Shown one piece after another: positions 55,598 through 64,000 of a stretch of 64,000 nt of DNA. A program made the translations under genes and the position numbers. Location: positions 1 to 64,000 of the forward strand of contig DASTHI010000017.1 of the NCBI GenBank assembly GCA_035718275.1, in the 5' to 3' direction. The notes under the pieces are model-generated. The model saw nothing but the letters and a program-made list of their open reading frames with translations, was not told the origin of the DNA and did not search any database. This DNA is from Pseudolabrys sp035718275 (lineage in GTDB: Bacteria; Pseudomonadota; Alphaproteobacteria; Rhizobiales; Xanthobacteraceae). Positions within the stretch are counted from its first letter, which is position 1. Each line of letters starts with the position of its first letter.

Positions 55598-57597
55598 GTC
55601 GCGAGCACCAGCAAGAGCAGCACGAGCGCCGAGAAAACGAGCGTCAGATAGCGCCGAATGGTGAGGAACTGCAGAATATTAAGCCGTTCGGTTGCATACG
55701 CGACGAAACTCCCGATCGGGGCGTAGGCGGTGTCCCAAATGAGATCGCGCAATTCGACCGTGAGCCGTGCCGGCGCGGTCGAAGTAGGAGGGGGCATTTC
55801 GCCGGTTTCGCGTGCCCGGAATACGCTTGCGCCATACACACGGCGGATCGGCTGAGCGAAGCTCGATGCAGTGTATTGGGTGGCCGGACTCGGATCGGGG
55901 TAGCCGCAATCCCACGCCGGACCGCGACGCAATTTATCGGATGCGAGCCGGTGTATGGCGAATGCGGCAATCGAGCCTGAGATCGTGACGAAAACGAAAA
56001 CCAGCAAGGCGTTGTACGAGCTGCGGCTTTCCGCGATCGGCACGATAGTCAGCCAGTCGAGGCCGGTCTGACGCGGCATGCTCACGCCGAGCAGTGCATT
56101 GCTTACGGGTGCCAGCGCGTCAATGAACAGGCCCGGCAGAATTCCGGCCACGAAACACAATGCGGACAGAAAGTACATTGCCGCGAGCGAGTTGCTGTCG
56201 GTCTCCTGCGCCTTTGCGGCAATCGCCGTGCGCGCGCGTCCAAGAAAGGTCACCCCGAATGCCTTCACGAAGCAGGCTGCGGCCAATGCCGCGGACAGCG
56301 CGAGAAGCGCACCGACTGCAGGAACGAGGAATTTCAACCCCCACGACGGAAGCTGGGGACTAAGCAGAATGGCCTGGAATGTGAGCCATTCCGAAACAAA
56401 TCCGTTGAGCGGCGGGAGTGCCGAAATTGCGACGCAGCCCACGAGAAAGACGAAAGCGGTCTGCGGCATCCGATGAATGAGGCCGCCCAAATGCTCCATG
56501 TCGCGTTCGCCGGTTGCATTGAGCACGGCGCCAGCGCCAAAGAAGAGAAGACTCTTGAATACGGAATGATTGAACACGTGAAAGAGGCCGGCCGTCAGGG
56601 CGAGGGCCGCGGCGAAAGGCATGGCATGCGCCTTGAAGGCAAGCGCGAGCCCGAGCCCGATGTAAATGATGCCGATGTTCTCGACCGTATGATATGCAAG
56701 CAGCCGCTTGAGATCATGCTGCATCAGGGCATACAGCACGCCCATGACCGCGGTGATGCCTCCGACCGCGAGCACCGGCATGCTCCACCACCAGGCGGGC
56801 TCTCCCAGCAAATCGAATGCGATCCGCACGAAGCCATAGACGGCGACCTTCGTCATGACACCGCTCATGAGCGCGGACACGTGGCTCGGCGCCGCCGGAT
56901 GTGCGAGCGGAAGCCACGCATGGAGGGGAACGACACCTGCCTTCGAACCGGCGCCGATGATCGCCAGCACCAGCACCAGTGCGGCTACTCCGGATGACGG
57001 GTGCGAGGTTCGCACTGCATCGAAGACGTATTCTCCGCTCGCTCCGGCGAGCAGGCCGAAACCGAGGAGCAAGGCGAGCGTTCCGAATCCCGCCATGAGA
57101 AGATAGACGTATCCGGCACGGAGATTTTCGCCTACGCGATGATGCGCCACCACCAGCGCCCACGACGCGAGCGACATGAATTCCCACGAAACCAGGAACG
57201 TGAACGCGTCGTTGGCGATCACAACGAGATTCATTCCGGCGAGATAGGCCGGGTAGAAGGGCAGCACGCGTTCAGGGGCGTGCTCGTGTCGCCCGTAGCC
57301 TATTGCGAAAATGCTGGCAGCCGCCCCACCCATGTTCACGACGATAAGGAAAAATGCGGAGAGAGAGTCGATGCGGAAATGCGCGCCGATCCATGGCAAG
57401 CCGAGCGGCAAGGTGACCGTAGGAGGAGGGCCTTGACCGAACAGCTCGAGCAGGGCCAATACTGACAGCATCAGCGTGAGGACGAGGCTCGCACCGTAGA
57501 CGATGCTGTTGCCATGCGTCGATCGTCCGAGTGCGACTGCCAGTGGCGCAAGCGCCAGCAGTGCGGCTACGCCACAAAGCGCGTAGACGAGCAGCAT
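55588..57597 (-). CDS. Ehr/complex I-like proton-channel subunit (HyfB/NuoL-like)
   Basis: A 669-residue antiporter-like subunit. Channel residues are visible in FLVSWEFMSLASWALVVAHH (Glu), HAWLPLAHPAAPSHVSAL and LKRLLAYHTVENIG. The C-terminal part adds further segments beyond the antiporter core, as in HyfB. It overlaps the HyfC-like gene by 10 bases and starts in the stop codon of the XRE regulator (one-base overlap). Confidence 0.92.
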   Translation of the reverse strand: MLLVYALCGVAALLALAPLAVALGRSTHGNSIVYGASLVLTLMLSVLALLELFGQGPPPTVTLPLGLPWIGAHFRIDSLSAFFLIVVNMGGAAASIFAIGYGRHEHAPERVLPFYPAYLAGMNLVVIANDAFTFLVSWEFMSLASWALVVAHHRVGENLRAGYVYLLMAGFGTLALLLGFGLLAGASGEYVFDAVRTSHPSSGVAALVLVLAIIGAGSKAGVVPLHAWLPLAHPAAPSHVSALMSGVMTKVAVYGFVRIAFDLLGEPAWWWSMPVLAVGGITAVMGVLYALMQHDLKRLLAYHTVENIGIIYIGLGLALAFKAHAMPFAAALALTAGLFHVFNHSVFKSLLFFGAGAVLNATGERDMEHLGGLIHRMPQTAFVFLVGCVAISALPPLNGFVSEWLTFQAILLSPQLPSWGLKFLVPAVGALLALSAALAAACFVKAFGVTFLGRARTAIAAKAQETDSNSLAAMYFLSALCFVAGILPGLFIDALAPVSNALLGVSMPRQTGLDWLTIVPIAESRSSYNALLVFVFVTISGSIAAFAIHRLASDKLRRGPAWDCGYPDPSPATQYTASSFAQPIRRVYGASVFRARETGEMPPPTSTAPARLTVELRDLIWDTAYAPIGSFVAYATERLNILQFLTIRRYLTLVFSALVLLLLVLATWQ

Positions 57598-57848
57598 CAG
57601 CGGCTTCCTTTCAGTCGCACCCCGCGACCGCCCGCGCTGCTCGAAGCGCCTTCACCGATCAGTTCGATACCGTCCGCTGCGAGCGCATCCACCAGCTTCA
57701 TCAAGGACTCGACATTGCCGCGCACGACGCCGTCGGAGGCCTCCATGCGCTGAATGGTCGGCAGGGACAGGCCGGACCTTTGCGCCAGTTTGCGCTGGTC
57801 AATGCCAAGCAGGGCACGCGCCGCTCGCAGTTGCCCGGCAGTTATCAT
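57597..57848 (-). CDS. XRE-family helix-turn-helix regulator
   Basis: An 83-residue DNA-binding protein with a Cro/C1-type domain at residues 6-60 (LGIDQRKLAQRSGLSLPTIQRME) and a short C-terminal tail. It is the first gene of the complex I-like operon and overlaps it by one base, so it probably autoregulates the operon. Confidence 0.9.
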   Translation of the reverse strand: MITAGQLRAARALLGIDQRKLAQRSGLSLPTIQRMEASDGVVRGNVESLMKLVDALAADGIELIGEGASSSAGGRGVRLKGSR

Positions 57849-57884
57849 GCGGGATCGTTGTGTTGGTACAGAGATGAGAAAGGA

Positions 57885-57913
57885 TGTATTGTATATCTAT
57901 TCTGATGTGTCAA
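57885..57913 (-). promoter_or_regulatory. Candidate promoter of the XRE/complex I-like operon
   Basis: Read on the minus strand, a perfect TTGACA (57913-57908) is followed 17 bases later by AATACA within a TATACAATACAT stretch, about 40 bases before the XRE start. The -35 is consensus; the -10 is weak, which would fit activation or repression by a regulator. Confidence 0.4.
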
Positions 57914-58038
57914 CCATCATCTGGCAAAATCCTGGGGGCAAATGCTCTTGGCTGCACATAGCCGCGTTTCCGGCTATGAGGTCGTAAAAGTCGACGGCCA
58001 GCCAAGCGGGGCGATGCTGGCCCCGCCTGAAATTTCAT

Positions 58039-58158
58039 CTACTGAACAAAAAACCAGGCCACCGCCAACACGAAGACGATGGCGAGTCCGAGCAGGCCCA
58101 TCTGCCCCGCTGCGCTGCTCAAGAAACCGCTCTCCGGCTGATTTTGCTGCATTGCCAT
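58039..58158 (-). CDS. Small single-span membrane protein (39 residues)
   Basis: An open frame of 39 residues starts MAMQQNQPESGF and ends with a hydrophobic stretch (GLLGLAIVFVLAVAWFFV) then Gln and stop. AAGGAGG lies seven bases upstream of the ATG, an excellent ribosome binding site. The layout (polar N-terminus, one helix at the C-terminus) fits a tail-anchored small membrane protein. It lies 190 bases upstream of the XRE gene on the same strand. No family recognised; function unknown. Confidence 0.65.
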   Translation of the reverse strand: MAMQQNQPESGFLSSAAGQMGLLGLAIVFVLAVAWFFVQ

Positions 58159-58578
58159 TTGCGACCTCCTTGCATGCACCTAACCTCTAAGGGCCGCAAT
58201 ACTCGGTTCGGAATGTCGATGGCTCTTCGGCGGAGGACGGTCGAGAGATTGCGCTCGGGTCATGCCGAATGCGCATCCAAACCGGCTCTGCGGTTGCGTG
58301 AATATGCGCTCATTGCGCACTCCAAAAAACTAAGGGGCTTCCCTTACGGAGGTGAATTGCATCAGACGGCTGACCGTCCAAGCCCTGTCTAGGCCCGTAC
58401 CGGCCGGGCGCGAGCGTGCTTTCGGGCGCTCGAGCGAATGTGTCGCATCCGGCAATTTTGAGCTGCGTTTCTGGCCGCAAAAACTCTTTACAAACCGGCC
58501 TTGCCGTTAAAACGTCAGAGAGCGACTATGGTCCATAAGAAACTGTCTCCGGGACAAACAGACTGTAAGGGAGGGCGT
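58159..58578. other. 420-base gap between divergent units
   Basis: Divergent region between the small membrane protein (minus) and the branched-chain-type ABC operon (plus). No coding frame is convincing. A GC-rich imperfect hairpin (CGAGCG/CGCTCG, about 58410-58435) is present without a T-run. The ABC promoter should be here, but no clear boxes were seen. Confidence 0.4.
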
Positions 58579-59751
58579 ATGCGCAAGGCTCCAAATATTT
58601 CCGTGCTGGCCGTTGCGGCTTTCATCGTTGCTGCCGTGGCATCGGGCGCCGAAGCAAAAGACAAAGTGAAGGTCGGATTCATCGGCCCGCTTACCGGCGG
58701 AGTTTCGGTGAACGGGATTGGCGGACGCAATTCTGCTGATCTCGCAGTTCGGCTTCGCAATGCGGATAGCAAGGCGAAATATGAATATGAAATGGTCGTC
58801 CTTGACGACGAGTGCAAACCCAACGTGGCCGTGCAGGTCGCGACGAAAATGGCGGCCGACAAGGACGTCATCGCTGCGGCAACGCACTATTGCTCTGCGA
58901 CGGCGATCGCCACGGTGGACGTCTATCACAAGTTCGGTTTCCCGGTGATCGTGTGGGGAGCGGTGCTGCCCGATATCACCTATCGGAACAAGTATCCGGA
59001 GGTGCATCGCGTCAATGGCACCATGATCAACCAGAACGACGCCAACGCTGAGTTGATATCGAGGCTCGGCTACAAGACCATCGCCGTGATCCACGATACG
59101 ACAGACTACGGCAAGGGCCACAACGAATATTTCAGCAAGGCAATCGCGAGGATCGGGAAAGCGAAAATCGTTGGCACGTTTGGCGTGACCGCAGACCAGC
59201 AGGACTTCACGGCGGAGCTCACCAAGATCAAGGCGCTCAATCCAGAGGTCATCTATTTTGGCGGACTGACTCCGATCGGGGTGCGCATCCGCTCGCAAAT
59301 GGACAAGCTCGGAATCAAAGCCGTATTCGACGGCACTTCGGGCATCGTGTCGGATGCCTATATCCAGGGGCTCGGCCCGCTGGCCGAAGGCACCCTCGCG
59401 TTCCGTGAAGGCGCTCCCACGGAGAAACTGCCCGGCGGCAAGTTCTTCATGGAGAAGTACAACGCGCAGAAATATGACAATCCGCCGGAGGCCTATGGCG
59501 CGTTCGCCTATGCGGCGATGGACATGATCCTCGATTCGATCGAGAAGGTCGGCCCCGACCGCAAGAAGGTCATCGCGGATCTTGCAAATGTAAAGGATCG
59601 TGACTCGATCGTCGGCAAGATCACATTCGACGACCATGGACAGAACACCGTGCCTGTGATCACGAAGTATGTCGTGCAGGACGGAAAATTCGTAGAATGG
59701 GACGACAGCGAATATGCCAGCGGCAAGCGCAAGCTGCCGGGGCAGAAGTGA
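58579..59751 (+). CDS. Branched-chain amino acid-type ABC transporter substrate-binding protein
   Basis: A 390-residue periplasmic LivK-type protein with a signal peptide at residues 1-26 (cleavage after AEA), then KVKVGFIGPLTGGVSVNG, the family's first strand and loop. The ATG at 58579 follows AAGGGAGGG and begins the signal peptide; an earlier ATG is not supported. Followed after 195 bases by LivH. The nearby M20 deacylase suggests an amide or acyl-amino acid ligand (inference). Confidence 0.92.
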   Translation: MRKAPNISVLAVAAFIVAAVASGAEAKDKVKVGFIGPLTGGVSVNGIGGRNSADLAVRLRNADSKAKYEYEMVVLDDECKPNVAVQVATKMAADKDVIAAATHYCSATAIATVDVYHKFGFPVIVWGAVLPDITYRNKYPEVHRVNGTMINQNDANAELISRLGYKTIAVIHDTTDYGKGHNEYFSKAIARIGKAKIVGTFGVTADQQDFTAELTKIKALNPEVIYFGGLTPIGVRIRSQMDKLGIKAVFDGTSGIVSDAYIQGLGPLAEGTLAFREGAPTEKLPGGKFFMEKYNAQKYDNPPEAYGAFAYAAMDMILDSIEKVGPDRKKVIADLANVKDRDSIVGKITFDDHGQNTVPVITKYVVQDGKFVEWDDSEYASGKRKLPGQK

Positions 59752-59946
59752 CCGCAGGCAGAGCTGGGCTCACTTCGATGTGTATGGCCTCACGACCGGA
59801 TTGGTCGGCTCTCGTCGGACATTTGTGCCTTCGGTCCTGAACCGAAGGTGCGGATGCCATGACTGAGCCCTCGCTACGGTGGTGAGGCCAGATCGCTTGC
59901 ACTGCGGCGTCGCCAATCGAGCTGACCCAAACGGATCCTGACAACA

Positions 59947-60867
59947 ATGGATGCAGGCCTGTTCGCGCAATATGTGATGAACGGGCTCATGCTCGGCATG
60001 ATGTACGCGTTGGTGGCGGTCGGCTTCACGCTTTTCTTCGGGGTGCTTGACGTCATCAAGTTTTCGCACGGCGATGTCCTGACAGTGGGAGCTTTTACAG
60101 CTCTGGCGACCTATGCCGGCATGCGCGCGCTGGGGATCAATTCGGATTGGCTGGAACTCGTTGTCATGCTGGTGCTCGCCACGCTCGCGATGGCGATTCT
60201 TGGCATGGCGATCGCCCGCTATTTCGTGATGCCGCTACGTTCCGCGCCGGCATTGAACACCTTGTTGATCACGCTCATGCTCGGCACCGTCCTGCGCGAA
60301 TCCGTCCGGCTGTTCTATCCGCAAGGCGCCAATCCTAAGCCGTTCCCGGCCCTGCTGCCGAGGACGTCATTTGATCTCGGCGACTTCAATCTTCGGGTCG
60401 ACAATGTGCTGATGCTCGTTTCCGGCATTCTGATCATTGTCGGCATTCAATATCTGCTCAACCGTACGAAGCTTGGGCTGGCCATCCGGGCAGTGGCGCA
60501 GGACGAGGAAACCGCGCGCACCATGGGCGTCAACTTCACCGCCATCGTGCTGGTTACTTTTGCGATCGGGTCGGGGCTGGCGGCCTTCGCGGGAGTGATG
60601 AATGGCCTCTATTACAACGAGATCAATTTCGGCATCGGCCTTTATCTCGGGGTGGTCGGTTTCTCGGCCGCCATCATCGGCGGTCTGGGCAGCATCTACG
60701 GCGCCATTCTCGGCGGCTTTCTGTTTGCGGGCCTGCAGACAATCGGGACAGTGCTGCTGCCGTTTGCCAGCGCCTACAAGGATGTGTTCGCCTTCGCTGT
60801 GGTCATAGCGATCATGGCATGGCGGCCGACCGGGCTCATCCGCGAAAAAATCAGCGAACGGGTCTAG
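59947..60867 (+). CDS. LivH-type ABC transporter permease
   Basis: A 306-residue permease with about eight membrane segments, opening with QYVMNGLMLGMMYALVAVG and containing the coupling loop LAIRAVAQDEETARTMGVN. It pairs with the LivM-type protein that starts 3 bases after its stop. Confidence 0.93.
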   Translation: MDAGLFAQYVMNGLMLGMMYALVAVGFTLFFGVLDVIKFSHGDVLTVGAFTALATYAGMRALGINSDWLELVVMLVLATLAMAILGMAIARYFVMPLRSAPALNTLLITLMLGTVLRESVRLFYPQGANPKPFPALLPRTSFDLGDFNLRVDNVLMLVSGILIIVGIQYLLNRTKLGLAIRAVAQDEETARTMGVNFTAIVLVTFAIGSGLAAFAGVMNGLYYNEINFGIGLYLGVVGFSAAIIGGLGSIYGAILGGFLFAGLQTIGTVLLPFASAYKDVFAFAVVIAIMAWRPTGLIREKISERV

Positions 60868-60870
60868 TGA

Positions 60871-62025
60871 ATGGAAAAAAAGGAGCTTGTAAAGCTCTGG
60901 CCGGCCCTCGTCGCGCTCACGATCGGCGCAGCCTATGTTACGGCCTTGCTCGCCGCCGAGCGGCAGCAAATGATCATCACCTTGCTAGTGCTTGGTATCG
61001 CGGCTGCGGTCGGCGCGGCATGGTTCGGAATTTGGGATGCTGTGAGCAGATCCTTTTCCGAGCACGAGACCTCCATGGGTATTTTCACGCTCGCTGCCAC
61101 CATCGCAGTGGCCGCATACTTTCATGACAATCATTTCGTGCTGCTGCTGGTGATCACGGTGCTACTCTATTCCGTGGCGACACTCGGTCTTAATGTGCAA
61201 TTCGGTTACGCCGGCGTGCTCAATTTCGCAGGCGCATCATTTTTCGGAATTGGGGCGTACACGTCGGCCGTCCTCAACAGCCAACCGGGTTTTCCGCATC
61301 TGCTGGTCCTTCTTATCGGCGGATTTTTTGCTGCACTGGCCGGGTCCATCCTGTTGCTGCCAGTGCTGCGCACGCGTGGCCACTATGCTGCGGTCGTAAC
61401 GATAGCGTTTGCATTGCTGTTCAAGACATTTCTCGAGGTCAATGACGTGCTCGGCGGGCCTCAGGGGATGCAGGTCAAGGGCATGAACATTCTCGGGTGG
61501 TCGTTCAACGACAACATTGAGATCGGCGGCGTGTCCTTGTCGTTCTACATGAATTACTTCGTGTTGAGCTTGATGCTTCTCGCCTGCGCATTTGTGCTGG
61601 TGCGGCGACTGGAGCGTTCGTGGATCGGTCTCAATCTCGACGCCCTTCGGCTCGACGAAACGGCCGCCAGCTGCTTCGGTATCGACATCGTGCGGTGGAA
61701 GATCACGGCTTTTCTAATCGGCAATTTTCTCATCGGTATAGCCGGCGCGCTGTTCGGCATGGTGGGAGGTTTCGTCGCGCCAAACAATTACACTTTTGCC
61801 GACTCGCTCATCCTCGTATCGATTCTCCTCCTCGGCGGGATTGGGAATTCCTGGGGTCTTATGGTGGCGACCATCATCGTCGTCGTGGTGCCTGAAAAGC
61901 TGCAGACGATCCAGGAATACAGATTCCTTCTCTACGCGGCGATGGTCATCGCGGTCTTGCTGTTCCGTCCCGAGGGCCTGCTGCCGCGCCCGGTGCGGCA
62001 GTATTTTCCGGGATGGCGGCCATGA
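60871..62025 (+). CDS. LivM-type ABC transporter permease
   Basis: A 384-residue permease. Residues about 90-370 are the LivM core (LNVQFGYAGVLNFAGASFFG and, later, DETAASCFGIDIVRWK as coupling loop). The first 90 residues add extra hydrophobic segments not found in the shortest family members. Overlaps the LivG-type gene by four bases. Confidence 0.92.
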   Translation: MEKKELVKLWPALVALTIGAAYVTALLAAERQQMIITLLVLGIAAAVGAAWFGIWDAVSRSFSEHETSMGIFTLAATIAVAAYFHDNHFVLLLVITVLLYSVATLGLNVQFGYAGVLNFAGASFFGIGAYTSAVLNSQPGFPHLLVLLIGGFFAALAGSILLLPVLRTRGHYAAVVTIAFALLFKTFLEVNDVLGGPQGMQVKGMNILGWSFNDNIEIGGVSLSFYMNYFVLSLMLLACAFVLVRRLERSWIGLNLDALRLDETAASCFGIDIVRWKITAFLIGNFLIGIAGALFGMVGGFVAPNNYTFADSLILVSILLLGGIGNSWGLMVATIIVVVVPEKLQTIQEYRFLLYAAMVIAVLLFRPEGLLPRPVRQYFPGWRP

Positions 62026-62795
62026 GCGCCTTGCTGGAAGCGCGCGGCCTCATGAAGCATTTCGGCGGGGTGCGAGCACTTGACGGCCTCGACATTGGAG
62101 TTACGCGCAACGAAATCCTCGGCCTCATTGGCCCCAATGGCTCGGGCAAGACGACGTTCTTCAACGTGGTGACCGGCATCTATGCGGCCGACGCGGGCCA
62201 GGTCATTTTTGACGCCACCGAAATCACCAATGCGAGTGCCCGTTCTGTGTACCAGGCGGGGATTTCGCGTACCTTTCAGCGCTCGCGACTCTCGCTGCCG
62301 CTGTCGATCTTCGACAACATCATGATAGGTAATCACAAGCGCCTCAACCACGGGCTCTGGTTCAATCTCATCGACCGAAGCAAGTTCAAACGCGAACTGG
62401 AACGCAATTACCACGACGCCAGAGCATTGCTGGAGGTGTTTGAACCCGGGCTTGCCGAGAGGATGTTCGAGCCGGTCGCAGGACTGCCGATGATCGATCG
62501 ACGACGGATCGAAATCTGTCGTGCCCTGATCAGTGCGCCCAAATTGCTGTTGCTTGACGAGCCGTCTGCAGGCATGACGCACGATGAAACGGCCGAACTG
62601 ATGGACGACATTCTGCTGGTTCGCGCCCGAAATGAGAACCTTACGATCATCATCGTCGAGCACGAGATGGGCGTTATCGAGCGTATTACGGATCGTTGCG
62701 TGGTGCTCAATTTCGGTCGCAAGATCGCCGAAGGCCCTTATAGGGCGATCGCCGCTGATGCGCAGGTCCAGGAAGCCTATCTCGGAGCTGCATGA
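62022..62795 (+). CDS. LivG-type ABC transporter ATP-binding protein
   Basis: A 257-residue ATPase with Walker A GPNGSGKTT, Walker B LLLLDEPSAGM and switch VEHEMGVIE. The signature region reads GLPMIDRRRIEIC, so the usual LSYGxQR (LSGGQ) motif is degenerate, which is unusual. The start ATG at 62022 overlaps the LivM stop; another ATG nine bases earlier is less likely. Confidence 0.9.
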   Translation: MSALLEARGLMKHFGGVRALDGLDIGVTRNEILGLIGPNGSGKTTFFNVVTGIYAADAGQVIFDATEITNASARSVYQAGISRTFQRSRLSLPLSIFDNIMIGNHKRLNHGLWFNLIDRSKFKRELERNYHDARALLEVFEPGLAERMFEPVAGLPMIDRRRIEICRALISAPKLLLLDEPSAGMTHDETAELMDDILLVRARNENLTIIIVEHEMGVIERITDRCVVLNFGRKIAEGPYRAIAADAQVQEAYLGAA

Positions 62796-63505
62796 TGGGA
62801 GGACGTCTGGAGATCGAAGGCGTGTATACCGCCTATGACAAGGCTGACGTCTTGCAAGGTGTTTCGCTCGAGGTGGAGCCCGGACGCATTACGTGTCTGC
62901 TAGGCTCCAATGGATCGGGCAAGACCACGCTCGTTCGATCGATACTCGGCCTTACGCCTCCGCGGGCAGGACGTATCGTTTTCGACGGCGCGGAAGTGAC
63001 GAATCTTCCCACGCACAAGATCATCGCGGCGGGTATTGCCTGCATTCCGGAAGGGCGGAAGGTCTTCCCCAAACTGACGGTCGAGGAGAATCTGCGCATC
63101 GGCGCCTACCAGGAACGTTCGGACGCGGTGACCTCCGCCCGTCTTGATGAAATCCTGCAGATATTTCCGCGGCTGGCCGAGCGACGCAGCCAATTGGCTG
63201 GCACCATGTCCGGAGGGGAGCAGGCCATGCTTTCGATTGGACGCGGGCTGATGTGTGCCCCCAAGCTGCTGCTGATCGACGAACCCTCACTGGGGCTTTC
63301 GCCCCTGCTCGTAAAAGAGAATTTCAAGATCATTCGCAACATCAACGAGAGGGGCATTACGGTGTTGCTGGTCGAGCAGAACGTGCATCAGACCCTGGCG
63401 ATTTCGCATCGCGGATTTGTTCTCTCGAAGGGCAGGGTGGCCGCCAGCGGCGCTCCTGCGGAGCTTGCTGCGCGTGAAGAAGTACGTGAAGCCTATTTCG
63501 GCTAG
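62792..63505 (+). CDS. LivF-type ABC transporter ATP-binding protein
   Basis: A 237-residue ATPase with Walker A GSNGSGKTT, signature MSGGEQAML, Walker B LLLIDEPSLGLSPLL and switch glutamine/histidine in VEQNVHQTL. It overlaps LivG by four bases (ATGA) and is followed after three bases by the deacylase gene. Confidence 0.93.
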   Translation: MMGGRLEIEGVYTAYDKADVLQGVSLEVEPGRITCLLGSNGSGKTTLVRSILGLTPPRAGRIVFDGAEVTNLPTHKIIAAGIACIPEGRKVFPKLTVEENLRIGAYQERSDAVTSARLDEILQIFPRLAERRSQLAGTMSGGEQAMLSIGRGLMCAPKLLLIDEPSLGLSPLLVKENFKIIRNINERGITVLLVEQNVHQTLAISHRGFVLSKGRVAASGAPAELAAREEVREAYFG

Positions 63506-63508
63506 ACC

Positions 63509-64000
63509 ATGTCTTCTCCTGTCAGGCTCACCCAGGAACTGGTCCGCTTCAACACGATCAACCCGCCAGGCGCCGAGCGGCCCTGTGCCGAGCGCATCGC
63601 GTTTCTACTGCAAGAGGCCGGATTCAGAGTGGATGTACTTCCGTTCGGCGAGGGTCGTGCGCAGATCGTTGCCCAGATCGGCGGTGGGGAGATGGACAAG
63701 CCGCCAATCGCATTTACCGGGCACCTCGACACGGTGCCGCTGGGCATGCAGCCGTGGTCTGTCGATACGCACGCCGGAGAAATTGCCGACGGCAAGCTCT
63801 ATGGACGCGGTTCATCCGATATGAAGAGCGGTGTTGCGGCCTTCATCACTGCTTGCGTGGACCTGGCGGACAGATTGGCGGGCACGCCCGGTGTCGTTCT
63901 GCTTATCACGGCTGGAGAAGAAACCGGGTGCTCTGGAGCAAATGCGCTTGCCCAAATGCGCCTTCCACAGGCCGGCGCGCTGGTGGTCGCCGAGCCGACG
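63509..64000 (+). CDS. M20-family deacylase/peptidase (ArgE/DapE-like), 3' end beyond the window
   Basis: The first 164 residues of an M20 metallohydrolase. The zinc motifs FTGHLDTVP, YGRGSSDMKSG and GEETGCSG are present with their His, Asp and Glu. Relatives cleave N-acyl amino acids or dipeptides. It starts three bases after LivF, so it is probably the intracellular enzyme acting on the imported solute. Truncated by the window end, not by mutation. Confidence 0.9.
   Translation, partial: MSSPVRLTQELVRFNTINPPGAERPCAERIAFLLQEAGFRVDVLPFGEGRAQIVAQIGGGEMDKPPIAFTGHLDTVPLGMQPWSVDTHAGEIADGKLYGRGSSDMKSGVAAFITACVDLADRLAGTPGVVLLITAGEETGCSGANALAQMRLPQAGALVVAEPT

Noticed and set aside
58405..58440. GC-rich hairpin upstream of the branched-chain-type ABC operon
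   Set aside because: Imperfect stem, no T-run, and GC-rich sequence gives such pairings by chance.
1..64000. CRISPR arrays, tRNA or rRNA genes, insertion sequences, prophage
   Set aside because: No periodic repeats, cloverleaf-like sequences, transposase or phage proteins were seen in either strand.

Overview
The window looks like the chromosome of an alphaproteobacterium of the order Hyphomicrobiales (Bradyrhizobium/Xanthobacteraceae-like). This is inferred from high GC, dense ATGA/TGATG-overlapping operons, many ABC/TRAP importers, aromatic-CoA catabolism and a Sat-AprBA module. No rRNA, tRNA, CRISPR array, transposase or phage gene was seen. No database search was possible, so names rest on motifs, gene order and family knowledge.

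Layout. (1) 0.5-6.8 kb: a LysR regulator followed by aprM-aprB-aprA-sat (sulfite to APS to sulfate with ATP formation) and a calcineurin-like phosphoesterase. Two inverted repeats lie between lysR and aprM. (2) 7-14.6 kb: an ACMSD-like amidohydrolase, an ABC importer of the ABC_sub_bind type (with a terminator-like hairpin after the binding-protein gene) and a three-subunit molybdenum hydroxylase whose active-site loop is not that of CO dehydrogenase. (3) 15-18.2 kb: folE, a patatin-like lipase, bacterioferritin with its ferredoxin partner, and an exported FecR-domain protein. (4) 18.4-30 kb: a TRAP transporter divergent from an aromatic-CoA catabolic operon: amidohydrolase, dienelactone hydrolase, a fused 2-aminobenzoyl-CoA/salicylyl-CoA type monooxygenase-reductase, SDR, MarR, a 38-codon remnant of an enoyl-CoA hydratase, acyl-CoA dehydrogenase and an aryl-CoA ligase.

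(5) 30-48 kb: an ABC-F ATPase, small stress/sensor genes (DUF2945, PAS, DUF488), a MalEFGK-type sugar importer with a Tat-exported binding protein, a decayed AI-2E-type membrane protein gene, hsp20-lon, a serine-rich secreted protein, a four-gene acyltransferase/DevC/DevA/esterase operon, a DUF2147 protein and a Crp-family regulator. (6) 48.7-58.2 kb: the most unusual locus. An XRE regulator heads a tightly overlapped minus-strand operon encoding a six-subunit relative of complex I and group 4 membrane hydrogenases (HyfB-, C-, E-, F-, G- and I-like), followed by an SDR-DoxX-like fusion and a DUF2269 membrane protein. The large subunit has lost the NiFe cysteine ligands and no ferredoxin subunit, formate dehydrogenase or maturation gene is present. 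It fits the 'Ehr' (energy-converting hydrogenase-related) class of unknown redox partner. A 39-residue membrane protein lies just upstream. (7) 58.5-64 kb: a branched-chain-amino-acid-type ABC importer (binding protein, LivH, LivM, LivG, LivF) and the start of an M20 deacylase cut by the window edge.
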